The position numbers were made by a program, and so were the translations under genes. The notes under the pieces were generated by a model. It was not told the DNA's origin. It was given only the letters and a program-made list of their open reading frames with translations, and made no database searches. From contig NZ_CP007203.1 of assembly GCF_000340565.2 (NCBI RefSeq), forward strand, positions 1,355,048 to 1,419,047: 64,000 nucleotides of DNA. Direction: 5' to 3'. Positions 56,501 to 63,740 of this stretch are shown here, in pieces; the stretch's first letter is position 1, and the number at the start of each line of letters is the position of its first letter. Origin of the DNA: Nodularia spumigena CCY9414. GTDB taxonomy: Bacteria > Cyanobacteriota > Cyanobacteriia > Cyanobacteriales > Nostocaceae.

Positions 56501-57525
56501 ATAACTGCATAGATGCGGTCATTGTCTCGGTCGGCATCTTCCAGGCGCTTCAGTACCAATATCCCCACACCTTCACCCAACATCATCCCATCAGAATCGG
56601 CATCAAATGGTTTGACATTCTCGCTGGGAGAAACAGCCGGGGTTTTGCTGAAACACATATAAGCCATAATGGTGTTATCTGTGTCAACTCCGCCAGTCAG
56701 CATCATATCAGACCGATGCTCAACAAGCTCACTAATGGCGATTTTCAGCGCACCCAAGGAACTAGCACAGGCCGCATCGACTACACAGTTCATTCCCCCC
56801 AAATCTAGGCGGTTGGCAATTCGTCCGGTAATGACATTAGCTAACATCCCTGGGAAGGCGTTCTCATTCCACTGCACATATGCGCTTTTGATTTTCTCAA
56901 TTATGATTTGCGTATCTTCATCAGATAAGCCACTGCTTTTGAGAACTTTTTCCCAAACGGGATACTGCATTCTGGAACTGAGTGGTAAGGCCAATTGCCT
57001 ACCCACAGCCACACCCAATACTACACCAGTGCGTTCGCGGTTAAACTGCCGAGATTCACCATAGCCAGCATCTTCAATGGCGGATTTGGCAACCAGCAAA
57101 CCCAACAACTGAGAAATATCTGTAACTTCTAAGGTATTAGGTGGTAAACCAAATTCCATCGGATTGAAATCGACATCTGGGATAAATCCGCCCCGTTTAC
57201 AGTAGGTTTTGTCAGGTGTTCTGGGGTTAGCGTCGTAATAATCATCTATGCTCCAACGCGAAGGCGGAACATCAGTAATGCAATCAACTTTGTGAATTAT
57301 GTTTTCCCAATATTCCTGTAAGTTTTTGGCTTGCGGAAATATAGAAGCCATGCCGACTATGGCAATATTGGTCTTTTGCAGTTGTGTATTTATTTCGCTA
57401 GTCTTTAGCGGTACATTTCTCACCATAATTTTTTTCCCCTGTATTAGCTTCAGCAGAGAATTTTCACAATTGCTGATCTCATCTTGCAATTGTTCTAATT
57501 CAGCTTCAATTTTAGAAGCAGCCAT
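50533..57525 (-). CDS. PfaA/HglE-like type I polyketide synthase
   Basis: A 2330-residue megasynthase. Order: N-terminal helix (1-45); ketosynthase about 50-480 (C253 in DAACASSL, EAHGTGT, QIGHTKAAAG); acyltransferase about 625-900 (FSGQGSQYLEMG, GHSFGE with S724); two helical FH-x-HEQ-type segments at about 1075-1190; two carrier domains with LGIDSIKR (S1328, S1445); ketoreductase about 1770-2010 (GGAKGIT, Y1966); and a hotdog dehydratase-like end (HVIAGKPVLP near 2078). No thioesterase. This is the PUFA-synthase/heterocyst-glycolipid plan: iterative chain building from malonyl units. An ~40-residue low-complexity insert lies after ACP2 (AGEQGEEAGEQGAGSRGE). The two ACPs are nearly identical DNA, 351 bp apart. 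Confidence 0.9.
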   Translation of the reverse strand: MAASKIEAELEQLQDEISNCENSLLKLIQGKKIMVRNVPLKTSEINTQLQKTNIAIVGMASIFPQAKNLQEYWENIIHKVDCITDVPPSRWSIDDYYDANPRTPDKTYCKRGGFIPDVDFNPMEFGLPPNTLEVTDISQLLGLLVAKSAIEDAGYGESRQFNRERTGVVLGVAVGRQLALPLSSRMQYPVWEKVLKSSGLSDEDTQIIIEKIKSAYVQWNENAFPGMLANVITGRIANRLDLGGMNCVVDAACASSLGALKIAISELVEHRSDMMLTGGVDTDNTIMAYMCFSKTPAVSPSENVKPFDADSDGMMLGEGVGILVLKRLEDADRDNDRIYAVIKGIGSSSDGRYKSIYAPRSEGQIKALNRAYEDAECSPASVGLIEAHGTGTLAGDPTEFSSIKAVFGENNPKQQHIALGSVKSQIGHTKAAAGAASLIKTALALHHKVLPPTINITQPHPKLNIESSPFYLNTQTRPWIATDDEPRRAGVSAFGFGGTNYHVVLEEYKHEHNQPYRIHNSFQSILISAKTPAELLSRCEEIQQQLQSDARERHYAELIAASNALEIPITDARVGFVANSLTQAGELWQKTIDLLKNKLEAESWEHPQGIYYRKTGISTEQKVVALFSGQGSQYLEMGRELVINFPCLRQTYAEMDRLLCQDGLQPVSEVVFPKPVFNEEQKAAQMSALQLTEYAQPAIGAFSVGLYKILQQAGFKADMVAGHSFGELTALWAAGVLSEEDYCFLVKARGQAMATPQDSQVDNGTMLAVKGDVSLVKKLIEDFPLVNIANLNSPQQMVLAGTKAEIAKVEKLLTAKGFHTVLLKVSAAFHTSLVAYALKPFANAIERVSLEQPQIPVYTNFTGTPYPNQARVIQNILKEHLGSQVLFQEEIENIYAEGGYCFVEFGPRNTLTNLVKEILGDASGGRSHRSHIAVALNTNPQKDSDRTLREAVVQLRVAGLPLFNLDPYQQSRPIPADPQTKVLNVRLNSTNYVSDKTKQLFENALQNGHQAKLPVSNPKKSATPDVFTSETLGGEAIPTEKVAVNGGTKLPTEKVAVNGGAKSMKNRQLDERYTKSTPSNPEASVNYQTAIDNLEYTLIEFNRHQRQILQVHEQSLKHQTEYTKTFFGLMQQQHILWGNGKFIKQQPQSQQLAISSSERSIMRFHEHQADSLRIHEQYLNYQQEYTNNFFQLVQQNQLPTSDDTTQNSLIPSFKYEDSSTIPVYPEYQPVAVATADAVATESEPVSTNGNGNGNGAHHQPIPILDITAPQENQTATPTIVAAPPVEPVEIDAATLSQTLLTIVSDKTGYPSEMLEMSMDIEADLGIDSIKRVEILGALLEIYPDLPQPNPEELAQLRTLAEIAEYIKTLAPENSGAPATIKEVLEAEHPEEETAISPSASPTVLPSAIPDNLSEILLTIVSDKTGYPSEMLEMSMDIEADLGIDSIKRVEILGALLELYPDLPQPNPEEVAPLRTLQEIVDYIEQTVKKAGEQGEEAGEQGAGSRGERVGNSSSSQSHSLIRRSPAKLKFLPEPDVLDFTLPAQHIALLTDDGSVTTTKLAEALSQRGWKTVVLSFPESLIGKQSPLPDSINRVVLTDLSEEHLQQQLNAIASEYGKIAAFIHLNPSSLQNTSNHVCYLETEKSLLRHVFLTAKYLKESLNQAAESGRSCFFTVARLDGEFGLGQKTNFGAISSGLFGLTKTVNQEWEPVFCRALDISPDLDAQTAVEHILAELHDYNRLVVEVGYSSQGRTTLICEPESNDIFDSPIPNPQSQVFLVSGGAKGITAKCVIELAQRYQCKFILLGRSAAEPEPVWAEGYVGEAELKKRIMEDFVAKGDKPTPAMVQKKFKTIASRREIAATLEAIEKAGGQAEYLSVDVTDAIALSLEVANAVERLGAVTGIIHAAGNLADKRIEKKTLQDFETVYSAKVKGLENLLRCIPASQLQYLVLFSSVVGFYGNVGQSDYAIANEILNKSAHLFKRNHPNCHVVAINWGPWDSGMVSPELKKAFAERNIEVIPLKTGAQILVSELEQKNHPTTQVVIGSPLVYTPGALNPELKSFRIQRQLTLAANPFLHDHVIAGKPVLPATCAFSWIANTCEQLYPGYKFFSCQNFKVLKGIIFDGQQANEYTLDLVETSKSDDNEIAFQAKVWSNHSGKIRYNFSANIKLRRQIPVAPTYELFNQERTNPDISTSFYQNGASSLFHGSAFQGVESVLNISPETITIDCLVPKVEETKQGQFLVQTFNPYIVDVQIHALWIWSQYYHQVGCLPSEIHNFEQFAELPFGEKLYISCEVQSKTNSAIVTNVITHDAQGKIYTRMMDARGIVLPQ

Positions 57526-57650
57526 GACTTCAATTTCATTATTTTGCTTGTGAAATGTAGATACATTGAAAATTTCTCTCTATAAATCAGAGAATTGAAA
57601 ATAATCTATGAGGTACAAAATAGCTCTTGGCAAATCAATTGTGATTTTAT

Positions 57651-57881
57651 ATGGAAAGTTGCATGGACTATAAGTTATTTCACAACTGGCTGAGGAATAG
57701 TTTGATGTCGGAAACTGTTCCTAATGCATATCATCCTATTAATTTGCCAATTGCAAATATATTAGACTGGTTGATTCTCGATTGCAACTTATATGCAACT
57801 CGATATGCATTACCTAGAGGAAATGCTGATCAACGGGGATTGCTGGGGTATATTAATACGGTTATGCATCGGCATCGCTAA
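57651..57881 (+). CDS. Small ORF of uncertain status (76 aa)
   Basis: Starts 126 bases from the PKS start, divergently. The peptide MESCMDYKLFHNWLRNSL and a hydrophobic ILDWLILDCNLYATRY segment have no known family. The end (GLLGYINTVMHRHR) is six bases from the stop of the convergent ORF at 57887. There is no good ribosome-binding site. It may be non-coding; the PKS promoter must overlap this area. Confidence 0.25.
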   Translation: MESCMDYKLFHNWLRNSLMSETVPNAYHPINLPIANILDWLILDCNLYATRYALPRGNADQRGLLGYINTVMHRHR

Positions 57882-57886
57882 CTGGA

Positions 57887-58168
57887 TCAAGAATTAGTTT
57901 CTGAATCAGCATGGTCATGTTTTTTTCGATTCGTTGCCTGTCTTTGAGTAGCAACTAATAATTTTTGCTCTAGCTCACTAATAGTAATACCAAGTTCAGA
58001 GGCGGTTTTATTTTTCCATTCTTCTAGCTCAAAATCATGCTGATTGAGCCATTCATGCACCGCCAGGCGTGCCATCTCCGCTTTCCGAAGAGTCTGGCGA
58101 GCGGCATGAAAAATTAATCTCTGATTATCAAAACTTGGTAACGAGAGCATGAATCGCTGTAATCTCAT
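57887..58168 (-). CDS. Small hypothetical protein (93 aa)
   Basis: Helical and charged: MRLQRFMLSLPSFDNQRLIF, then RKAEMARLAVHEWLNQHDFELEEW, ELGITISELEQKLL. It is in line with, and upstream of, the PKS operon, 361 bases before its start. The second half resembles a coiled coil. No family recognised. It might regulate or accompany the cluster, but nothing in the sequence proves it. Confidence 0.45.
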   Translation of the reverse strand: MRLQRFMLSLPSFDNQRLIFHAARQTLRKAEMARLAVHEWLNQHDFELEEWKNKTASELGITISELEQKLLVATQRQATNRKKHDHADSETNS

Positions 58169-59400
58169 TTTATCTATGCTCTTTGAGAGGACGATAACTA
58201 TTAGTTCAATAGTTATTTCAAGTATGAATTCCTAGTATGTCATACAGTTAAATTATATTTCAATGAATTGCATATAAATTGCACATATTTTCTTTTTCGT
58301 ATTTTTTGATAAGATTTTTTTTAGTTGATTTACCAAGTTTTATAGTTGCACATCATTACAAATATACGTATCAAAAATATCAACCTTTGATCAATAGATT
58401 GATCTAACTATAGTAATCCGCTTTGATTTTTGATAGCTTGCGTGGCGTAGCCATACTTACTTGCGTAGGTGGTCCGTGGGGAGTTACTTCGACTGCGCTC
58501 AGTAACCGGGGGAGTGGTCCGTGGGAAACAGCTTTTTGAGTTGTAAGCGCAAAGCGCAGGCTACGCCAACAGAAATCAAATAGGAGTCCTATAGTACACT
58601 GCGGCGTAAATATGGATACCCTTTCAAAAGGTTCAAAAGCCCAACGTAAAAGCTTTTTGACTTTTGACTTTTGACGAACGCCTTGCGGTACTAGTTTTTC
58701 CATCTGCCTAAAGATTGATTCTATTTTAAAGCCGAATTGCAAAAATAGGGGCTATTGTCAAAAAGATCATAAGGCTTATATAGACATTAAGACTTTGTGA
58801 GAAAATGTCTACAAACCTTCTAGCTAAGGAGCATTAGTCTGACAATATAGCAGCCGATACAACAGTTTTCATTTATTTGAACTACATCTGTTATAGGGAA
58901 TATTGCTGTGCATCTAAAGTTAGAGTTTATTTACATTAAAATTGCTGTAAATGTTGTATATTAAATTAGCTTAAGCTAATTATTAATGTTTTTTTGTGTG
59001 GAAATGTAATTTTAGTTACTAATAGCTATATAGCCAGGATTCAAAAATATAACTAATTAATTATGTATCAAATTAATCCCCAAATAAATGAAGAAAAAAT
59101 GGTTGCCCGTCATAACTTATTTATAGAGTTTGTCTATGCCAGTTTGCCGATTATTTATCATCAAATATGTTGCGTATGGGTTGCAATTGAGTATCAAGAA
59201 GTTTATTCTATATGATATAAAAATAAATTAAATCCTGTGAAATTTCTAAGTAGATTAATACAGAGACATAAGCTTACTGAATGCTCTAATTTTCTATGGA
59301 TATTTACGCAGGATGACAATGCAATTGCATATAATCAAACCGTGCTGTATCAAGCATTCTACATAATTAGACTGACACGAAACTATAAGGGATTGCTGGC
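58169..59400. other. Long AT-rich intergenic region with repeats
   Basis: Repeats are at 58440-58570 (GGTGGTCCGTGGG twice, GCGCAAAGCGCAGGCTACGCC) and the inverted ACTAGTACCGC copy C at 58592-58695. A possible 50-codon ORF runs 59063-59215 (starts MYQINPQINEEK) without a ribosome-binding site; it is not supported. The rest is AT-rich, with no recognised RNA. It separates the PKS cluster from the exporter genes. Confidence 0.5.
58592..58695 (-). repeat. ACTAGTACCGC element, copy C (inverted)
   Basis: Same element as at 22648, 29737 and 63365, here on the opposite strand: TAGTACACTGCGGCGTAAA at one end, CTTGCGGTACTAGT at the other, with TTTTGACTTTTGACTTTTGA between. Confidence 0.8.
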
Positions 59401-59724
59401 ATGAGACTATCTGAGTTAGATCCACTCATACCGCTAATTGAGTTAAGAGAAGAACTTCTAAAGTTGCCAAAAGGCTACTCGTTTTATGAACAAGAAATAG
59501 TAGATTTCTTATCCCGACGAAGATGGCCTGAGAGTAATCGCCGCATTGATCGGACAACTTTTTGGCGGTGGAGGACTGATAACAAAATTGAGCATCAAAA
59601 ACTATTCAGCCGATTGGATATTTTGAAACTTTGCCAAATTTGCGACCATTACCGAATAGATGGAACACGTAGTGAATACTTGGCAATTTTGAAAAATCAA
59701 CAAGAGGCAGTGCTAAACAAGTAA
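59401..59724 (+). CDS. Small HTH-like protein (107 aa)
   Basis: Starts MRLSELDPLIPLIELREELLK. The middle, RRIDRTTFWRWRTDNKIEHQKLF, looks like a helix-turn-helix with a recognition helix rich in Arg and Trp, followed by LDILKLCQICDHYRIDGT. It could be a small regulator lying 288 bases before the exporter operon in the same direction. There is no match to a named family. A 'tagtcattagtcat' repeat follows at 59730. Confidence 0.5.
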   Translation: MRLSELDPLIPLIELREELLKLPKGYSFYEQEIVDFLSRRRWPESNRRIDRTTFWRWRTDNKIEHQKLFSRLDILKLCQICDHYRIDGTRSEYLAILKNQQEAVLNK

Positions 59725-60012
59725 GTAGTTATTAGTCATTAGTCATTAGTCATTCGTTGTTGGGGATGCATACCCTGATAATGATTAAGGATTCTGTTCA
59801 AATCATATCCCTCCTGGGGGGAAAAACTCATGACTAATGACTCCGCATAGCGGATTGATAACTACTTTTTTGCTCCTCTGCTATATTTTCACAAATATAA
59901 ATTCTGTTCCCTGTCCTGACAAATCACTTTTTCAGCAAACCCCAAGAAGTATATATCCAAAATTTCGGGAGTTACTTGTAGCTAGATATCTCTAACTTAG
60001 AAAAAAGTAATT

Positions 60013-61206
60013 ATGATACCCAAAGAAAGGCAGTTATTCACCAAACCTGTAAATCAGTTGTCGATAATTTTGGCAATTTCTTTAGCTGTAGCTACTGGGA
60101 CAATTTCTTTCTACAGCTTTTCACGAAATCGTTCAACTTCGACATTGGAAGTTCCAATTACACCCAGCAGTTCCCCTACTAAAGCTGCTGTTGCTGCTTT
60201 AGGGCGTTTAGAGCCTCAAGGCGAAGTCATTCGTTTATCTGCTGCTAATTCCCAAGCTGGGGTTCGGGTGGCAAAACTCTTGGTTAATCAAGGGGATTGG
60301 GTGTCTCAAGGGCAAGTGGTGGCAATTCTTGACAGTTATTACACTCGGCTTGCAGCCTTAGAAAAAGCTCAAAAACAGGTTCTAGTTGCTGAAGCTGTTG
60401 TGAATCAGGTAAAAGCCGGAGCCAAAGCCGGAGACATCTCTGCACAAGAAGCGACAATTGCTCGTCTAGAAGCTCAGTTGAGGGGAGAAACTTCGGCACA
60501 ACAAGCCACAATCGCTCGTTTAGAAGCTGAGTTACGGAATGCAGAGAGTGAAAATCAACGATATCAACAGTTATATCAAGAAGGTGCAATTTCAGCTTCA
60601 AGTTTTGAGACTAAGCAGTTGCGAGTTGATACTGTCAGACAGCAGCTCAATGAAGCTGAGGCTGCTTTCAAGCGGACTGTAGAAACTCTGCAAAAGCAGT
60701 TAAAGGAAGCTGAAGCTAGACTCGAAAGTATTGCGGAAGTCCGTCCTACTGATATCCAAGCAGCACAAACTGATGTTGAGAGTGCGATCGCCTCAGTCAG
60801 ACAAGCCCAAGCCGATTGGGATTTAACTTCAGTGCGATCGCCTATCGACGGCCAAGTGCTGAAAATTAATACTCGTCCAGGAGAAATTATTAGCAACGCC
60901 GGTATAGCAGAATTAGGACGCACACAACAAATGTATGTGGTTGCAGAAGTCTATGAAACTGACATTCAAAAAGTGCGTCTAGGACAGTCAGCCATGATTA
61001 CTAGCAATGCTTTTACCGGAGAATTACGCGGAAAAGTCACAGATATTGGTTTGCAAGTTAGTAGACAAAATATTTTTGACCTCAATCCACAAGTGAATAC
61101 AGATAACAAAGTAGTTAATGTGAAAATCCGGCTCGATCAGCTACCTGAAAACCAAGCAGTTACGACTTTAACCGACTTACAAGTGCAAGTCCTAATTGAC
61201 ATATAG
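60013..61206 (+). CDS. devB: DevB-like membrane-fusion protein of an ABC exporter
   Basis: 397 residues. One N-terminal membrane helix (VNQLSIILAISLAVATGTISFYS), a biotinyl-lipoyl-like half (AALGRLEPQGEVIRLSA, VNQGDWVSQGQVVAILD), a long coiled coil (about 115-250, with ATIARLEAQL/ATIARLEAEL), then the beta-barrel half (VRSPIDGQVLKINTRPGEII). This is the DevB/HlyD plan. With DevC and DevA it forms the inner-membrane export pump which, in Anabaena, sends heterocyst glycolipids through a TolC-like channel (HgdD). Here the substrate may be the product of the neighbouring PKS. Confidence 0.88.
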   Translation: MIPKERQLFTKPVNQLSIILAISLAVATGTISFYSFSRNRSTSTLEVPITPSSSPTKAAVAALGRLEPQGEVIRLSAANSQAGVRVAKLLVNQGDWVSQGQVVAILDSYYTRLAALEKAQKQVLVAEAVVNQVKAGAKAGDISAQEATIARLEAQLRGETSAQQATIARLEAELRNAESENQRYQQLYQEGAISASSFETKQLRVDTVRQQLNEAEAAFKRTVETLQKQLKEAEARLESIAEVRPTDIQAAQTDVESAIASVRQAQADWDLTSVRSPIDGQVLKINTRPGEIISNAGIAELGRTQQMYVVAEVYETDIQKVRLGQSAMITSNAFTGELRGKVTDIGLQVSRQNIFDLNPQVNTDNKVVNVKIRLDQLPENQAVTTLTDLQVQVLIDI

Positions 61207-61263
61207 CAAAGGAAAGGTTTTTAGACAAAGCAAATTAAGAATTTTACATTTGAGGTTCGCTAA

Positions 61264-62436
61264 ATGATTCTCAATATACCTGTAGCATGGCTACAATTAG
61301 TCAAACAAAAACTGCGCTTTATTGTCGCTTTAGCTGGAATTGCTTTTGTCTCCGTGCTGATGTTTCTGCAAATTGGTTTTCAGGATGCTCTCTATGCAAG
61401 TGCTACACAGTTGCATAAAAATCTAGATGGAAACCTATTTTTAATTAGTATTCAATATCAATCTCTAACATCCAATCAACACTTTCCTCGTCAGCGTTTA
61501 TACCAGCTTTTAGGATTTGAAGATGTGGAGTCAGTTAGCCCTTTATATATCCAGTTTGCTAAACTCAAGAATCCAACAACTGGTTTTAAATACCCAATAT
61601 ATGTGTTGGGTTTTAATCCAGTAGAATCAATTATCAACTTGCCAAACATTCAGCAAAACCTGCATTTACTACAACTTCCTGATCAGGTTTTATTTGACGG
61701 CGCATCTCGCCCAGAATTTGGACCCCTTGCTGAAAATTTTCAGCAAGGAAACCCTGTACAAGCTGAAATATTTAGCTATATTGGCTTAGTTGGTTACAAA
61801 GTTAAAATTGGCGGCTTATTTAGCTTAGGTCCCTCCTTTGGAGTAGATGGAAATTTAATAGTGAGCATCTCCACTTTTCTGCGGATATTTCAAGAGCGTT
61901 CTGTACAAGATATAGATATAGGTTTAATTAAGCTTAAACCAGGCGCTAATCCTGAAAAAGTTTTAGCAAATTTAACCGCCAACTTACCTAAAGATGTAAC
62001 AGTAATTTCTCGTGAGGATTTTATCAAATTAGAAAAAGACTATTGGGCGCTGAGAACACCTATTGGTTTTGTGTTTAACTTCATGGTGACTATGGGTTTT
62101 GTTGTCGGTGTGATTGTTGTCTATCAAATTCTCTATAGTAATATTTCTAATCACTTAGCTGAATATGCCACACTCAAAGCTATGGGGTTTAAAAATAAAT
62201 ATCTTTTGAGTATAGTTTTCCAACAAGCTATAATTTTAGCATCATTAGGGTATGTTCCAGGTTTTGCCATATCTTTAGGTTTATATGATATAGCCAAAAA
62301 TGCTACTAATTTACCTGTAACCATGAATTCAGAAAGAGCAATTTTTGTATTTTCCCTAGCCATAATTATGTGCTTAGTATCTGGATTTTTCTCTACAAAC
62401 AAGCTCCGAAATGTAGACCCCGCAGATATTTTTTAA
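61264..62436 (+). CDS. devC: DevC-like ABC exporter permease
   Basis: 390 residues of the MacB/FtsX type: an N-terminal helix (LRFIVALAGIAFVSVLMFLQIGF), a large periplasmic domain (about 50-260) and three C-terminal helices (FNFMVTMGFVVGVIVVYQILYS, ATLKAMGFKNKYLLSIVFQQA, FSLAIIMCLVSGFFS). The ATLKAMGF loop is the coupling segment that touches the ATPase. It begins 57 bases after devB and is certainly in the same operon. Confidence 0.9.
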   Translation: MILNIPVAWLQLVKQKLRFIVALAGIAFVSVLMFLQIGFQDALYASATQLHKNLDGNLFLISIQYQSLTSNQHFPRQRLYQLLGFEDVESVSPLYIQFAKLKNPTTGFKYPIYVLGFNPVESIINLPNIQQNLHLLQLPDQVLFDGASRPEFGPLAENFQQGNPVQAEIFSYIGLVGYKVKIGGLFSLGPSFGVDGNLIVSISTFLRIFQERSVQDIDIGLIKLKPGANPEKVLANLTANLPKDVTVISREDFIKLEKDYWALRTPIGFVFNFMVTMGFVVGVIVVYQILYSNISNHLAEYATLKAMGFKNKYLLSIVFQQAIILASLGYVPGFAISLGLYDIAKNATNLPVTMNSERAIFVFSLAIIMCLVSGFFSTNKLRNVDPADIF

Positions 62437-62626
62437 CTTGCTTATATCAGTTTTCATGTATTTGAACTACGTCTGTGGTCAGGGCGCAAGGCCTTGCGCC
62501 CCTACCGCGTGGTGAAAATACCTGTAATTAAAATATATTCCTCCTCCCTCTCCTTAGTAAGGAGAGGGTTGGGGTGAGGTTTAATCCCCGAAAGCATTAA
62601 CCACCCATAGAAGAGGATGAACGCAG
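62437..62626. repeat. Repeats inserted between devC and devA
   Basis: 190 bases that separate two genes normally close together. They contain GGGCGCAAGGCCTTGCGCCC, a perfect palindrome at 62480-62499, a CCCTCTCCTTAGTAAGGAGA palindrome of the CTCACC family near 62547-62570, and 'aacgcagatggacgcagat' at 62620-62640. The last repeat provides the annotated start codon of devA. Confidence 0.75.
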
Positions 62627-63364
62627 ATGGACGCAGATAAATTCCTATCTCGGCAGATTAAGAAACAATATATTGTAAAAATAGAGAATCTTAACCAATA
62701 CTTGGGAAAGAAAGCCTTAAGACTCCAGATTTTGTTTGATATTAATTTAGCCATTCAACCTGGAGAAATTGTCATTATGACGGGACCTTCAGGTTCAGGA
62801 AAAACAACTTTACTGACTTTAATTGGTGGTTTACGTTCTATTCAAGATGGAAGTCTCAAATTTTTAGGACAAGAACTTTATGGAGCTAGCAATGAAGAAT
62901 TAGTAAAAGTACGTCGTCATATTGGCTATATTTTTCAAGCTCATAATTTATTAGATTTTTTAACAGCCCGACAAAACGTCCAAATGTCACTGGAGTTACA
63001 CAAAAACATCTCCTCAAAAGAAGCACACCGGAAAGCAGAAGCTATGCTCAACGCTGTAAAATTGGAAGATAGAGTAAATTACTATCCATCGGATCTCTCA
63101 GGAGGACAAAAGCAACGGGTAGCGATCGCCCGCGCGTTAGTTAGTCAACCAAAATTAGTCCTAGCAGATGAACCCACCGCAGCCTTAGACAGTAAATCCG
63201 GGCGTGATGTAGTCAACCTCATGCAACAACTAGCCAGAGAACAGAATTGTGCCATTTTAATGGTGACACACGACAACCGCATCTTAGACATAGCAGACCG
63301 GATAATTCACATGGAAGACGGACGATTAATTAAACAAGTAGTCTGCAATCCCACCCCAGTATAA
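62627..63364 (+). CDS. devA: DevA-like ABC exporter ATPase
   Basis: 245 residues with Walker A GPSGSGKTT, Q-loop IFQAHNLLDF, signature DLSGGQKQRVAIARAL, Walker B LVLADEPTAALD and H-loop MVTHDNR. It hydrolyses ATP to drive the DevB-DevC pump. The family normally begins near the VKIENLNQYLGKKALR segment, so the first ~17 residues (MDADKFLSRQIKKQYI) are extra. The start ATG belongs to a dispersed repeat of the 'atggacgcagata' type, so the N-terminus may have been rebuilt after repeat insertion. The stop codon abuts another repeat (copy D of ACTAGTACCGC). Confidence 0.9.
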   Translation: MDADKFLSRQIKKQYIVKIENLNQYLGKKALRLQILFDINLAIQPGEIVIMTGPSGSGKTTLLTLIGGLRSIQDGSLKFLGQELYGASNEELVKVRRHIGYIFQAHNLLDFLTARQNVQMSLELHKNISSKEAHRKAEAMLNAVKLEDRVNYYPSDLSGGQKQRVAIARALVSQPKLVLADEPTAALDSKSGRDVVNLMQQLAREQNCAILMVTHDNRILDIADRIIHMEDGRLIKQVVCNPTPV

Positions 63365-63474
63365 CCGCAGGGCGGAAGTCAAAAGTCAAAAGTCAAAAGT
63401 CAAAAAGTTTATTCTCGAGGTTGGCTTTTCATCAACTGGGAATGGTTGGTTTACTTACGCCATGCTGTACTAGG
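63365..63474 (+). repeat. ACTAGTACCGC element, copy D
   Basis: Starts ACCGCAGGGCGGAAG directly after the devA stop, has four AAAAGTC units, and ends CATGCTGTACTAGG. The left arm (ACTAGT) is lost or altered at the join with devA. The rest of the gap up to chlB (63475-63740) is AT-rich, without an ORF, and presumably carries the chlB promoter. Confidence 0.75.
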
Positions 63475-63740
63475 TGCAAAATATTCTTAGCATTAATTTA
63501 ACAATCAACAAAAAATGATAAAAATACTTGTCCAATCATTAAGAGTTATTTAATTAAACAACATGAATATTGTTAAAAACAAAAGCTAAACCCCAATCAG
63601 TGACTCAGTTTCAGCCATTAATTACCAACTCAATCAGCAAAAACTCCCCTTTCATCCTGACTCCAACATTTGAGACAATCAGAAGCGATTTCATAATCAA
63701 GCACTTATAGTTATTTCAGTTGCAAAGGGAGAACACATTC

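Noticed and set aside
39575-57525. Naming the cluster genes hglE/hglC/pfaD outright
   Set aside because: Domain order fits both heterocyst glycolipid and PUFA-type synthases, and the tailoring genes differ from both; symbols were left empty.
58404-58742. 112-residue minus-strand ORF
   Set aside because: Composed almost wholly of dispersed repeats (copy C and GGTCCGTGGG units).
59063-59215. 50-codon ORF before the HTH-like gene
   Set aside because: No ribosome-binding site, AT-driven composition and no recognisable motif.
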